Below are positions 36,087 through 44,555 of a DNA stretch of 64,000 nucleotides, in pieces (positions within the stretch are counted from its first letter, which is position 1; each line of letters opens with the position of its first letter). The notes under the pieces were generated by a model. The model did not search any database. It was not told where the DNA came from and saw nothing but the letters and a program-made list of their open reading frames with translations. The stretch spans positions 1,116,001 through 1,180,000 of the forward strand of contig NZ_CP087585.1 of NCBI RefSeq assembly GCF_022200785.1, given 5' to 3'. The translations under genes and the position numbers were made by a program. The stretch comes from Pedobacter mucosus (GTDB lineage: Bacteria > Bacteroidota > Bacteroidia > Sphingobacteriales > Sphingobacteriaceae).

Positions 36087-37049
36087 TTATTCTGATGCGT
36101 ATTCGTTGAAAGTCAGATTCCGCTTTAATATCTGTACGTCTCCATTTTTATGAAATACAGCCGCGACAAGCATAAATTCGCCCCATACTCTTAATCCCAG
36201 CCCGAATTTGGTTTCCTTCGTTCTAATCGTAACTTCTGGATGTTTGAAAGAATCATCATCTAAAAAATAGACAACCTTCCGTATATCTTCTAGAATTTCT
36301 GAATCACCAACCACGAAAATGTTAAATTGATGGCTGATTTTGCCCGTTCCAATGTTATTGGGATTTATAATTTTAGTGTTGTGAACGAGTTCGATTCCGC
36401 GGTAGAGACTTGACTGACTTCCTGGTTTCTTATAGAAATATTGCAATGCCTTAATATCCCCAGCACTTAGCATTCCATTATTGTTCCAATTGGGGTTACA
36501 ATAGTTCATTATAGACTGTGGGTCACATTGGTCCATATGCCAGTCACCGTCATCTCCTTGCCGGCCCTCTAAACAATTTGGAGGTTTGCATTCCAATTTG
36601 TTCTGTTCATGTGCAAAACCAAGAACATGACCAAATTCATGTACTGCGATTGCTTTAATGCAAAATTCCCTGGTATGATTTTGATTCGGACATCCCCATT
36701 TCTGGAAAGTGAAATTGAGAATAACCGCTCTAGGCTTATTTTTTATCTCGTTCCCGAGCTTAATCGTTTCTGGGTTCTCATCGCTAATGTAGATATGTAC
36801 ATCCCCATCTTTCTGCTTCGCGTCCGTCCAGTCAGTGAACTTAACTGAAGAGTATTTCTCCCAAGTTTGCGCTATAGCTTCTTGTACCCATTTGCGTTCG
36901 GTTAGGTTACTGGGGTTCGGATTATCCCAACACACAGATATGCGGTTGGTTTGCCACATCTTTGTCCTAAGCGGAAATGCATAGTTTTGAGCATTTGCCA
37001 CTAAACTTAAGAATATAATAATACAGCCCAATAAAAGGGTCTTTTTCAT
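36087..37049 (-). CDS. Secreted zinc metalloprotease (metzincin)
   Basis: A 320-residue protein with a signal peptide (LLLGCIIIFLSLVANA). The metzincin zinc site is VHEFGHVLGFAHEQ: His137, Glu138, His141 and His147. The Met-turn follows in SIMNYC (Met181). The HE right after the third His resembles astacin/matrixin-type enzymes. Several cysteines around KLECKPPNCL suggest disulfides. Residues after ~210 form a separate beta-rich domain. It should cleave protein substrates outside the cytoplasm. The barrel-like gene lies directly downstream. Confidence 0.87.
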   Translation of the reverse strand: MKKTLLLGCIIIFLSLVANAQNYAFPLRTKMWQTNRISVCWDNPNPSNLTERKWVQEAIAQTWEKYSSVKFTDWTDAKQKDGDVHIYISDENPETIKLGNEIKNKPRAVILNFTFQKWGCPNQNHTREFCIKAIAVHEFGHVLGFAHEQNKLECKPPNCLEGRQGDDGDWHMDQCDPQSIMNYCNPNWNNNGMLSAGDIKALQYFYKKPGSQSSLYRGIELVHNTKIINPNNIGTGKISHQFNIFVVGDSEILEDIRKVVYFLDDDSFKHPEVTIRTKETKFGLGLRVWGEFMLVAAVFHKNGDVQILKRNLTFNEYASE

Positions 37050-37359
37050 AAGAGCGTAATAGAGTGTTGCGTAATTGACTATAAAAATAATTAAAAGTAT
37101 TTAAAAAATAAATGCTAAAATGCTTGTTTTTAGGCTGGTATATTTTCACTTAATGTCGCTTTTGGATAGTTTTAAATTCCTTTGAGTTGATGTGTCATTA
37201 ACTATCTTTGTTTTGGGCTAAAAGTTGCAGAGGAATTAATATACACATATTCACTATCCAAAGTAAAAAATAGATCATGTTCGGCTTCATAGTTTTTAGC
37301 TTAACTAGCTTTATTAATTAGTTTAAGCTAAATTGTTCGTATCGATTAGATGAGATTTT
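37050..37359. other. Intergenic region upstream of metalloprotease
   Basis: 310 AT-rich bases holding the promoter side of the minus-strand metalloprotease operon and the truncated start of the next pseudogene. No clear gene is present. Confidence 0.4.
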
Positions 37360-37803
37360 TTGTTTTCCCCTCTGATAAAATTGATTTTTGAATTAACAAG
37401 TTGGAGATATGATTTATTGTTAAATGCTAATTGCTCAGGCGTGGCTGCCTTTATACATCTTCGCAGGATTGTTGAGAATTTCTTTTTAAAACAAGCTCAT
37501 GGACAAGCAAAACTGGAAGCAGATTGGGATGAAACGTCATTTAGATCACATAGGTTCGCCGAAAAACTAAAAACCCTAAGAAGATTTTTGCCAGATAGTT
37601 TAGTGGGAAATGCTGTCATATATGGAATACTTATTAAAGGAATTCATGAGCTTTCCGAAAAGGATTGTGCCGTGTAATTCAATGCCGTTAAATCATGCAT
37701 ATTTCTTGCTCTTGATGACATATTAAATGAAATAAAAAGGAAGGAGGCTGAAAAAAAGATAACTGCGAACTTAATAAAAACAAGCCAAACAATCAGTTCA
37801 TAA
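37360..37803 (+). pseudogene. Remnant of helical mobile-element protein
   Basis: The frame reads GVAAFIHLRRIVENFFLKQA, then FAEKLKTLRRFLPDSLVGN and AVIYGILIKGIHELSEKDCA, is interrupted by TAA at 37675, and continues ALDDILNEIKRKEAEKKIT to TAA 37801. This resembles a family of short helical proteins, common near restriction and defence loci, whose members carry an 'IYGxLSKGIHELSE' segment. The N-terminus is missing. It looks like a dead gene; the family name is unknown to me. Confidence 0.5.
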
Positions 37804-38671
37804 GAGGCTTTAACTATAAAAAGGTGACACGTGAAATTTGTAGGAATGTTATTGTATCACCAAATAATTTTTTTGTATAGAGTGGTATTTTACAAGTAAT
37901 ATTTAAAGAAAAAATAGATTGATTTGTTTAAATAAACCCTAGCATCCTTGCGTTCTATCCTATAAGAATAATATCCTTTTCTATTATGATTTAAATATAT
38001 AAGTGTATACTTTTCAGTGTATTGGCAATTTGACATAGCAATGCTAACATGGTTATTTCAGTGCATAAAAACAAAAGTTTATTAACTTCTCAACGCTCAA
38101 CAATATGCGCTTTTTTAAAGCGTTTCGCCAACATCGGTAAGCAGTTTATTCTAGGCCTATTTTGTTAGGAGAAATCTTCCCTTATTGTTCTACAAACTTT
38201 TAAATAAACCAAACTACTCTAATTCATGTTTGCCAAGTTTTCGTGTTCTAAATTTTTGGTACAACGGTTTGCATTTTTTCGAAAAACTAGTTTTCTATAT
38301 AAAACCTTTGCTTTTTAGGTCATCAACAATTGGCCCCAGTACCTGTAAAAAGGCACTTAAGTGTTCAAAGTACTCCTCAGAGAGGGTAGTTAACTTTTTT
38401 CGATTCGCAAGCAATCTAGCCAGGCTATTTTCAATCAATTATTATGATGCTAAAGAATTCGGATCAACGACCTTTGAAAAATAAATGAATCAGTGTTTGA
38501 TAAGCTACAAATATATTTATTCTAGAAGATTGCATTGTTAGCGTGATCCGAGAATAACAATAAAGTTCATCAAGTTTTATAAATTTAAAATAATAACTAT
38601 GCCTCACCTCAGTGATACCTAAAAAGAGATTTTTTAATGATGCATTTTGCTTCAAAATAGAGCACATAGGC
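37804..38671. other. Intergenic region with gene scraps
   Basis: 868 bases between a pseudogene and the tandem small genes. The only protein-like stretch is a 47-codon minus-strand frame at 38295-38438, listed separately. A plus-strand frame at 38185-38484 is judged a shadow. No RNA gene or repeat is seen. Confidence 0.45.
38295..38438 (-). pseudogene. Possible C-terminal remnant of an unknown protein
   Basis: A short minus-strand frame reads LIENSLARLLANRKKLTTLS and then FEHLSAFLQVLGPIVDDLKS before TAG. It has normal helical composition but no ATG, and a stop codon lies directly upstream. It is probably the surviving end of a deleted gene. Confidence 0.25.
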
Positions 38672-38962
38672 ATGACATTGAATTCCATTCCATCTACAAG
38701 TTTAATACAGATTTTTAAAACCGCTGCTATAAAAGGAGCAGCACAGGCGATGAAAAAGAATGTATGTTATGAGGAAAGCCTTAAAAAATGTGAAGCCTAT
38801 AAGCAGTTTGGTAGGGTAAACGTCGACAGATGGATCAAAGAAGGTTTACTTACCAAACAATGCAAACCATATAAAAACAGATTGCTCAATAAAGATGATC
38901 TAAAAAAGATAGCTTCTTCTAGTAATCGAATTACTTATCTAACCGTTGAAAACAGGCGCTAA
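38672..38962 (+). CDS. Small DNA-binding-like protein A (tandem paralog)
   Basis: A 96-residue protein. The segment KCEAYKQFGRVNVDRWIKEG followed by NKDDLKKIAS resembles the excisionase/MerR-like HTH of element accessory proteins. The ATG at 38672 is preferred over upstream in-frame codons. The next gene encodes a paralog (KSEAFREYGRSNIIKWIEKG) and starts one base after this stop. Both point toward the integrase end, which suggests roles as directionality factors or regulators of the element; this is inference. Confidence 0.6.
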   Translation: MTLNSIPSTSLIQIFKTAAIKGAAQAMKKNVCYEESLKKCEAYKQFGRVNVDRWIKEGLLTKQCKPYKNRLLNKDDLKKIASSSNRITYLTVENRR

Positions 38963-38963
38963 A

Positions 38964-39242
38964 ATGAACAATAATTTATCACATTTTGAACTGGCACGGA
39001 TTGTTGAATTAGCGGCAGAACTCGGAGCGATAAGTGCATTGATAGAGACAGGACGAATTAAGCCTTATCTAAATAAGTCAGAAGCTTTTAGAGAATATGG
39101 TCGAAGTAATATTATAAAATGGATAGAGAAAGGCATGATTGTGCCATTGAAAGATGGAAACCATTCTGCTGCCTATCGAATTGATAGATTGGAAATCGAA
39201 ACAATTAAAAAATGCTACCAGTTGCTTAAAATGTTTCTATAA
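38964..39242 (+). CDS. Small DNA-binding-like protein B (tandem paralog)
   Basis: A 92-residue paralog of the preceding protein. Shared features are the N-terminal helix (ELAAELGAISALIETG compared with TAAIKGAAQAMKK) and the AFREYGRSNIIKWIEKGMIV core, then a wing and recognition-like segment (AYRIDRLEIETIKKCYQLL). The start ATG at 38964 follows the first gene's stop by one base. It converges with the integrase gene 21 bases away. Confidence 0.6.
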   Translation: MNNNLSHFELARIVELAAELGAISALIETGRIKPYLNKSEAFREYGRSNIIKWIEKGMIVPLKDGNHSAAYRIDRLEIETIKKCYQLLKMFL

Positions 39243-39263
39243 GTTTATTAATGAGTGATATTT

Positions 39264-40544
39264 TCAGTCTTTAGAGTAGTTAGAAAGAAGTTTAACCACG
39301 TCATCCTGAATACTGTCAATTAGGTCCCAGTCCTGTGCAATGTATGTATCGGTCACGGTGCGATCTGTTTGATTTAACGCCTCGGCAACATCGTCCTTTG
39401 AATACCCACATTTTCTTCTTGCCCATGTTCCAACACAGTGTCTCATGTCATAGAAATCGATTCCGGGAATATTTGTAGCTTGACTGACAACTTTCAGTCC
39501 TTCATCCAATGCCTGGTTTAGTCCTTCACGTGTAGAATATCGCTGCTGTAACTTTCCTGCATACTTATCAAGTAGTGGTCTAGCTTCCCTAATCACTTTA
39601 ACACTGAAAAAGGCTTTATCTTTTCTTTTATTCCTGGTTTTCGCCCGATTATAGTCAATTCGTTCTCTAATTTTTTCCCCTGTAGGAAGCTCGTAAAGGT
39701 CAGCTGCATTCATGCCTAGAAGATATAGTGACAACATGGCCAGATCCCTTGCCAGTTCCGCTCTTGAATTAGGGGGAAGATCCGCATCCCTAAATTTTAT
39801 AATTTCTGAAACAGGTCGGTCACGGTGTGCAGTGACTGGTGCACTGCCAACTTTGTATTTTTTGAATGGATAGTGAAAAATTTTTATAGTTCCCAAATCC
39901 TCGTCATTATATATATTTCTCGCTTCATTGAAAAGTAATCTCAGATCCCTCATATGGTTGTGAAGCCCGGAATCTGATAAACCTTTCTGTATATATGTGC
40001 GGATATTACCACTATGGTTTCTTCTGGTGAGTTCGCGATCTTGGCGTAGGTAAAGTTCATAACTTTTAAGAAAATTGAAATTTATCTCTGTTATCGGAAT
40101 AAATGGCAACCTGAAATAATCCATCAAACTATTTCTAACAGTTGCCAGGGTCCGGGCACTGCTTGCTTTGGGTGAATTCTGCTTTGCTGATATAAAATTG
40201 TTGCAGAATTCCAAAAAGTCAATCTGATCAGGCTTATTATGTTTGTCCAAACTTACCAGGCTATCTCTTAACTGTCCCGCTGTGATCTTATCAATAAGCT
40301 CAGAATGATCACTAATCCAGTCCCTATATTTTTTTAAATCTGGAGCAATTCTGTCTAGTATGAACTTATCCTTGATCACAAGTGTATCACTTTCTTTACT
40401 TTTTTTTCCGAGCTGTTTTAAAGTGACATAGTGCACCGTGTCAATATATGCTGCCTTGCTGTTATGCCATATTCTAACCTTGACGTTCCAGGTTCCATCT
40501 GATTTTTTATCAGATTTCTTAATGCTAGTTGCTACAGTTGCCAT
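39264..40544 (-). CDS. Tyrosine recombinase/integrase
   Basis: A 426-residue site-specific integrase. The N-terminal arm-binding region (VRIWHNSKAAYIDTV) is followed by a SAM-like core-binding domain (FLEFCNNFISAKQNS to LYLRQDRELTRRNH) and the catalytic domain ending DMRHCVGTWARRK and TVTDTYIAQDW, with the nucleophilic Tyr and the second Arg. The first Arg position reads LLGMNAADLYEL and the His before the Tyr is not evident (ALNQTDRTVT), which departs from the textbook set but is seen in some Bacteroidota integrases. It sits about 310 bases from the tRNA 3' end, so it probably mediated island insertion there. Confidence 0.85.
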   Translation of the reverse strand: MATVATSIKKSDKKSDGTWNVKVRIWHNSKAAYIDTVHYVTLKQLGKKSKESDTLVIKDKFILDRIAPDLKKYRDWISDHSELIDKITAGQLRDSLVSLDKHNKPDQIDFLEFCNNFISAKQNSPKASSARTLATVRNSLMDYFRLPFIPITEINFNFLKSYELYLRQDRELTRRNHSGNIRTYIQKGLSDSGLHNHMRDLRLLFNEARNIYNDEDLGTIKIFHYPFKKYKVGSAPVTAHRDRPVSEIIKFRDADLPPNSRAELARDLAMLSLYLLGMNAADLYELPTGEKIRERIDYNRAKTRNKRKDKAFFSVKVIREARPLLDKYAGKLQQRYSTREGLNQALDEGLKVVSQATNIPGIDFYDMRHCVGTWARRKCGYSKDDVAEALNQTDRTVTDTYIAQDWDLIDSIQDDVVKLLSNYSKD

Positions 40545-40856
40545 TGTCCGTATATTTAGTTGTAATTTATCAGGATCCTTCCAGAGATTATCATTCTTGA
40601 ACCTAGTAACTATTCAACTTCCATTAGGATTTCGTAAGTCTTTATAAAATTATCAAGCACAATAGGTTATTATTAAGAATGTTGAAATTCCTAAAAAATC
40701 CGTGAGGTTTCCGCAAGGTTTTGATACTAAGTTAAGCAAAAAGTGGTGCTGAACCTAATAAATAGCATTTATGTAAAATATGATTTTTTTTTGAAAATGG
40801 GCTTTCAAATTAATAAAAAAGCCCTTCAAGCTTACTTAAAGGGCGATTTTTGTTTG
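40545..40856. other. Integrase promoter and probable att region
   Basis: About 310 bases between the integrase start and the tRNA 3' end. It includes the tRNA terminator. As the integrase is adjacent and the tRNA 3' end points here, the attachment core most likely lies at or just past 40857; the matching repeat would be at the other island end, outside the window. Confidence 0.5.
40815..40844 (-). terminator. Intrinsic terminator of tRNA-Met(CAT)
   Basis: On the minus strand GCCCTTTAAG and CTTGAAGGGC form a stem (plus-strand arms about 40821-40830 and 40835-40844), followed by a run of T (plus-strand AAAAAA at 40815-40820). It lies 13 bases beyond the tRNA. Confidence 0.8.
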
Positions 40857-40930
40857 TGGGCCCAGCTGGGCTCGAACCAGCGACCAAAAGATTATGAGTC
40901 TTCTACTCTAACCAGCTGAGCTATAGGCCC
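40857..40930 (-). tRNA. tRNA with CAT anticodon (Met, or Ile2)
   Basis: A 74-nt cloverleaf on the minus strand. The acceptor arms are GGGCCTA and TGGGCCC with discriminator A. The D-arm region is GCTCAGCTGGTTAGAGT, the anticodon stem AAGA/TCTT holds loop CTCATAA (anticodon CAT), and the T-loop is GGTTCGAGCC. CCA is not encoded. The acceptor begins with a normal G-C pair, so it is not the initiator; elongator Met is most likely, though lysidine-modified Ile2 cannot be ruled out. The 3' end faces the integrase. Confidence 0.93.
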
Positions 40931-41274
40931 GATAAAAACTGTCGTTTTTAGCGATGCAATGTTACAAATTTGTATCCAAATAATAAAAATTTTTTATCCT
41001 TAAAATCGTAAAAAGTAAAGTTATAGCTCATTTTCAGCTTATTAATTATTGCGGGTATTTTTTTCCGCCCTATAAAAACGATTTTTTTGGCTCGTCATCC
41101 TTAACGCGATTGTAAAATTTAACAGGCCATAACTATTGCGAACATTAAGAAGCTTCATTTATTTGAAATTAAGCGTAATTTTAATATTTATTACAAAACA
41201 TTTTTAAGCTTTTAAATATTTACATATCATGCTTTCTCTTCATACCGATAATTATTGCCAAACAAATTACCTTC
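40931..41274. other. Intergenic region, island/core junction side
   Basis: 344 very AT-rich bases between the tRNA (minus) and the HD-domain gene (plus), containing both promoters. No further feature is recognised. Confidence 0.45.
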
Positions 41275-42489
41275 ATGAATTATAAACAACTGTTGGAAAA
41301 CGTTAAACAACACGTTAAAAACTATTTTGAAACCAATAATGATCCACGTTTGGTTTATCATAATTTTGATCATACTAAAGAAGTTGTAAACGCTGCACAA
41401 CAAATAGCCAATCATTTTCAATTAAATGAGCAAGATTTCTTTGTAGTAACTGTTGCTGCATATTTTCATGATACGGGTTATTTTGATGATGCCTTACATC
41501 ATGAAGCTAAAGGTGCAGCACTTGCAGTCGAGTTTTTAAAGAAACATAAGGTAGATGAGGAGGTTTGCGAAAATGTAACTTCTGCGATATTAAGTACTAA
41601 AATACCTCAAAGCCCGATTACCCAGCTTGATAAAATTATTTGTGATGCTGACTTGTTCCACCTTGGTCTGCCAGATTTCCGTGAAAAAGGGAAACTTATG
41701 CATAAAGAATTTGAATTGATTCATAAAAAAGACATCAGCAAACTTGATTGGCGTAAACGCGATATCCAATTTATGGAAGCGCACCATTATCATACAGACT
41801 ATGCAAACTTGCTGTTAAATGATCAAAAGCAAAAAAATATAGAAAAGTTAAAAAGTAAGTTACCTGTTCAGGAAGAAATAAAACTCGAGCAAGAAGAGCC
41901 AATAAATTTTGCGCCTGTTATTGTTAGCGGCAAAAATAAAAAGGATAAAGATAATCGGCCAGATAAAGGAATTGAAACGATGTTTAGGATTACTTCATCT
42001 AACAATCAGCGGCTAAGTGATATGGCAGATAATAAAGCTCACATTTTAATTACCGTTAATTCAATTATGCTATCCTTAATTGTGAGTTTACTTTTAAGGA
42101 GATTAGAAGATCATAGCAATCTAATTATACCAACATTTATTCTTTTAATGGTCTGTTTGGCTTGTGTAGTCATTTCAATTTTATCTACTCGTCCGTCTAT
42201 CCCGAAAGGAGAATTTACTAAAGAAGATATGGATAATAAAAAGGTAAATCTTTTATTCTTTGGGAACTTTTATAAAATGAGTTTACCAAGTTACACCGAT
42301 GGGATGATCAAAGTAATGAACGATAAAGATTTCCTTTATGGCACACTTATTACTGATGTTTACTCACAGGGAGTAGTACTTGGCAGAAAATATAAACTTA
42401 TTCGCTTGGCTTATAATGTTTTTATGTTTGGATTAATTGCCGCGGTATTTGCATTTATAATCGCTTACGCAGCTTACGGTAAACTTTAA
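41275..42489 (+). CDS. HD-domain hydrolase fused to Pycsar-effector-like (DUF5706) membrane domain
   Basis: A 404-residue protein. The N-terminal ~200 residues form an HD phosphohydrolase domain (YHNFDHTKEVV, AYFHDTGYF with the HD pair, and DADLFHLG). Next come a linker and a PycTM/DUF5706 domain (MFRITSSNNQRLSDMADNKA) with two hydrophobic helices around residues 255-310 and a third at the C-terminus. DUF5706 alone is the membrane effector of Pycsar systems that respond to cyclic pyrimidine nucleotides. The HD part could degrade such a signal; this is inference. It overlaps the polyphosphate kinase start by one base and so forms an operon with it. Confidence 0.83.
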   Translation: MNYKQLLENVKQHVKNYFETNNDPRLVYHNFDHTKEVVNAAQQIANHFQLNEQDFFVVTVAAYFHDTGYFDDALHHEAKGAALAVEFLKKHKVDEEVCENVTSAILSTKIPQSPITQLDKIICDADLFHLGLPDFREKGKLMHKEFELIHKKDISKLDWRKRDIQFMEAHHYHTDYANLLLNDQKQKNIEKLKSKLPVQEEIKLEQEEPINFAPVIVSGKNKKDKDNRPDKGIETMFRITSSNNQRLSDMADNKAHILITVNSIMLSLIVSLLLRRLEDHSNLIIPTFILLMVCLACVVISILSTRPSIPKGEFTKEDMDNKKVNLLFFGNFYKMSLPSYTDGMIKVMNDKDFLYGTLITDVYSQGVVLGRKYKLIRLAYNVFMFGLIAAVFAFIIAYAAYGKL

Positions 42490-44555
42490 TGAGTAAAATT
42501 ATTGCAACATCTTTTTTTAATAGAGATTTAAGTTGGTTAAAATTTAACGAACGGATTTTAATGGAAGCTGAAAAGGAAACTGTTCAGTTATTGGAGAGAA
42601 TAAAATTTTTGTCTATTTTTTCTTCTAATCTTGATGAATTTTATCGCGTAAGAATGCCGGTGCTTCTGGCTTTAGAAAAGTTAAGCAATAAGGATAATAA
42701 TGAAATTCATATCGAGGATGATCTTTTAAAAACGGCTAATCAATTAATTGCTGATCAGCAGCAACGTTTTGGAAAAACGCTACAGCTGAATATTATTCCA
42801 CTTTTAAAGCAAAACCAAATAAATTTAATTTATGGTCATGCTTTTCCATTAGAGATTGAAAAAGAAATAAAGCGTTATTTTTTAAGTCAGGTTTTGGCTT
42901 TTCTGCAGCCTGTTTATATTGAAAATGATGCTAAATTTTTCCCAACAAATAATGAGCTTTATTTATTAGTAATTATAAAAAAGGACAACGATACTAAAGC
43001 GGTAATTCTAAATATTCCATCGGATCAATTACCTCGTTTCTATAAAATTGATCAAGAAAATGAAACGTTTATTGTTTTTTTAGATGATATTGTACGCTTC
43101 CATTTGCCTATAATTTTTCCTTCATTTGAAGTTGAAAATTGTTATAGTTTTAAAATTACTAGAGATGCTGAAATTGATTTAAAAGATGAATATTCTGGTA
43201 ATTTATCAGAGCAGCTTGAAAAACAATTACTGAAAAGAGATTTAGGTTTAGCAACTCGTTTTCTTCATCAACCAGGTATTCCGGTAAATGTTATAGACTT
43301 ACTTAAAAAGCTTTTCAACCTAAAAAAAGCAAATATGGTTGAAGGTGGACAGTATCACAACCTCAAGGATTTAATGTCTTTCCCGGTAAGTTCAAAATTG
43401 CTATCAAACCAATCATGGCCTAAATTATGCAATACAGATAATATTGAAGGCACATTAACGGATGCAATTTATAAAAATGATATTTTAATTCATACACCAT
43501 ATCAAAGTTACGATAGCATTTTAAGATTTTTTAATGAGGCTGCAATAGATGCAGATGTTAAAGAAATCTACGTAACACTTTATCGTGTTGCTAGTGATTC
43601 TAAAATTGTTAATGCTTTAATCAGCGCTGCTAAAAATGGCAAGAAAGTTACCGTATTGGTAGAACTTAAAGCCCGTTTCGATGAGGCAAATAATATTAAG
43701 TGGGCAAAAAAAATGAAGTCTGCCGGCGTAAATATTATATACAGTGTTACTGCCTTAAAAGTTCACGCAAAGGTTGCGTTAGTGAAGAGAAAAGATGGAG
43801 ATCGAATGCACTATTCCGGTTTGTTTTCTACAGGCAACTTTAATGAAAGTACGGCGTCTTTTTACACAGATCATGTTTTAATGACCGCTAACAAAGAAAT
43901 GTTGAGAGAGGTTGAATTGTTATTTATTTTTCTTGCTAAAAAGGTAAAACCATCTGCAGCAGAATTTATACAATTTAATTATTTATTAGTAGCTCAATTT
44001 AACTTGCAAAATACCTTTCTAGATTCAATTGATAGAGAAATTGCAAATGCAAAATTAGGAAAGCCCGCAGGCATTACGATTAAAATGAACAATCTGGAAG
44101 AGAAGATCCTGATCAATAAATTGTACGAGGCATCGCAAGCTGGCGTTAAAATTGAGATGATTGTGCGTAGCATCTGCAGACTTATTCCAGGTGTTAAGGG
44201 AATGAGTGAAAATATTAAAGTAACCAGAATTGTTGATCGATACCTGGAGCATGGTCGGATTTTTATATTTCATAATTTAGGGGAAAATTCAATTTATTTA
44301 GGTTCGGCAGATTGGATGAATAGAAATATTTATCGCCGAATTGAAGTTTGCTTTCCCATTTATGATCCTAAAATAAAACAAGAAATTTTAGATATTATCG
44401 AAATTCAAAAACTGGATAATGTGCAAGCTGTTACAATTAATGAACACATGAATAACATTCCAATTGTAAATCAAAATGCCATTGTAGCCTCTCAAAATAC
44501 TATTTATCAATACTTAAAAAGTAAAATTAATCATAATGAAGAATTTAAAAATTAA
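42489..44555 (+). CDS. ppk1: Polyphosphate kinase 1
   Basis: A 688-residue protein, full family length. It opens with the PPK N-domain (FFNRDLSWLKFNERIL). The catalytic PLD-like half includes LKVHAKVALVKR with the autophosphorylated His region, LFSTGNFNESTASFYTD, YLEHGRIFIFHN and YLGSADWMNRN. It reversibly makes inorganic polyphosphate from ATP, usually at the membrane. The start ATG overlaps the upstream stop (TAATG), and the next gene starts 20 bases before its stop, so all three are translationally coupled. Confidence 0.95.
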   Translation: MSKIIATSFFNRDLSWLKFNERILMEAEKETVQLLERIKFLSIFSSNLDEFYRVRMPVLLALEKLSNKDNNEIHIEDDLLKTANQLIADQQQRFGKTLQLNIIPLLKQNQINLIYGHAFPLEIEKEIKRYFLSQVLAFLQPVYIENDAKFFPTNNELYLLVIIKKDNDTKAVILNIPSDQLPRFYKIDQENETFIVFLDDIVRFHLPIIFPSFEVENCYSFKITRDAEIDLKDEYSGNLSEQLEKQLLKRDLGLATRFLHQPGIPVNVIDLLKKLFNLKKANMVEGGQYHNLKDLMSFPVSSKLLSNQSWPKLCNTDNIEGTLTDAIYKNDILIHTPYQSYDSILRFFNEAAIDADVKEIYVTLYRVASDSKIVNALISAAKNGKKVTVLVELKARFDEANNIKWAKKMKSAGVNIIYSVTALKVHAKVALVKRKDGDRMHYSGLFSTGNFNESTASFYTDHVLMTANKEMLREVELLFIFLAKKVKPSAAEFIQFNYLLVAQFNLQNTFLDSIDREIANAKLGKPAGITIKMNNLEEKILINKLYEASQAGVKIEMIVRSICRLIPGVKGMSENIKVTRIVDRYLEHGRIFIFHNLGENSIYLGSADWMNRNIYRRIEVCFPIYDPKIKQEILDIIEIQKLDNVQAVTINEHMNNIPIVNQNAIVASQNTIYQYLKSKINHNEEFKN

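Noticed and set aside
38185..38484. Plus-strand open frame of 99 codons
   Set aside because: Random-looking composition; the minus strand has a more protein-like 47-codon stretch in the same place.
40857..40880. Second copy of the tRNA 3' end as the other attachment site inside the window
   Set aside because: I did not find another copy of the TGGGCCCAGCTGGGC region elsewhere in the window; the left end is most likely outside.
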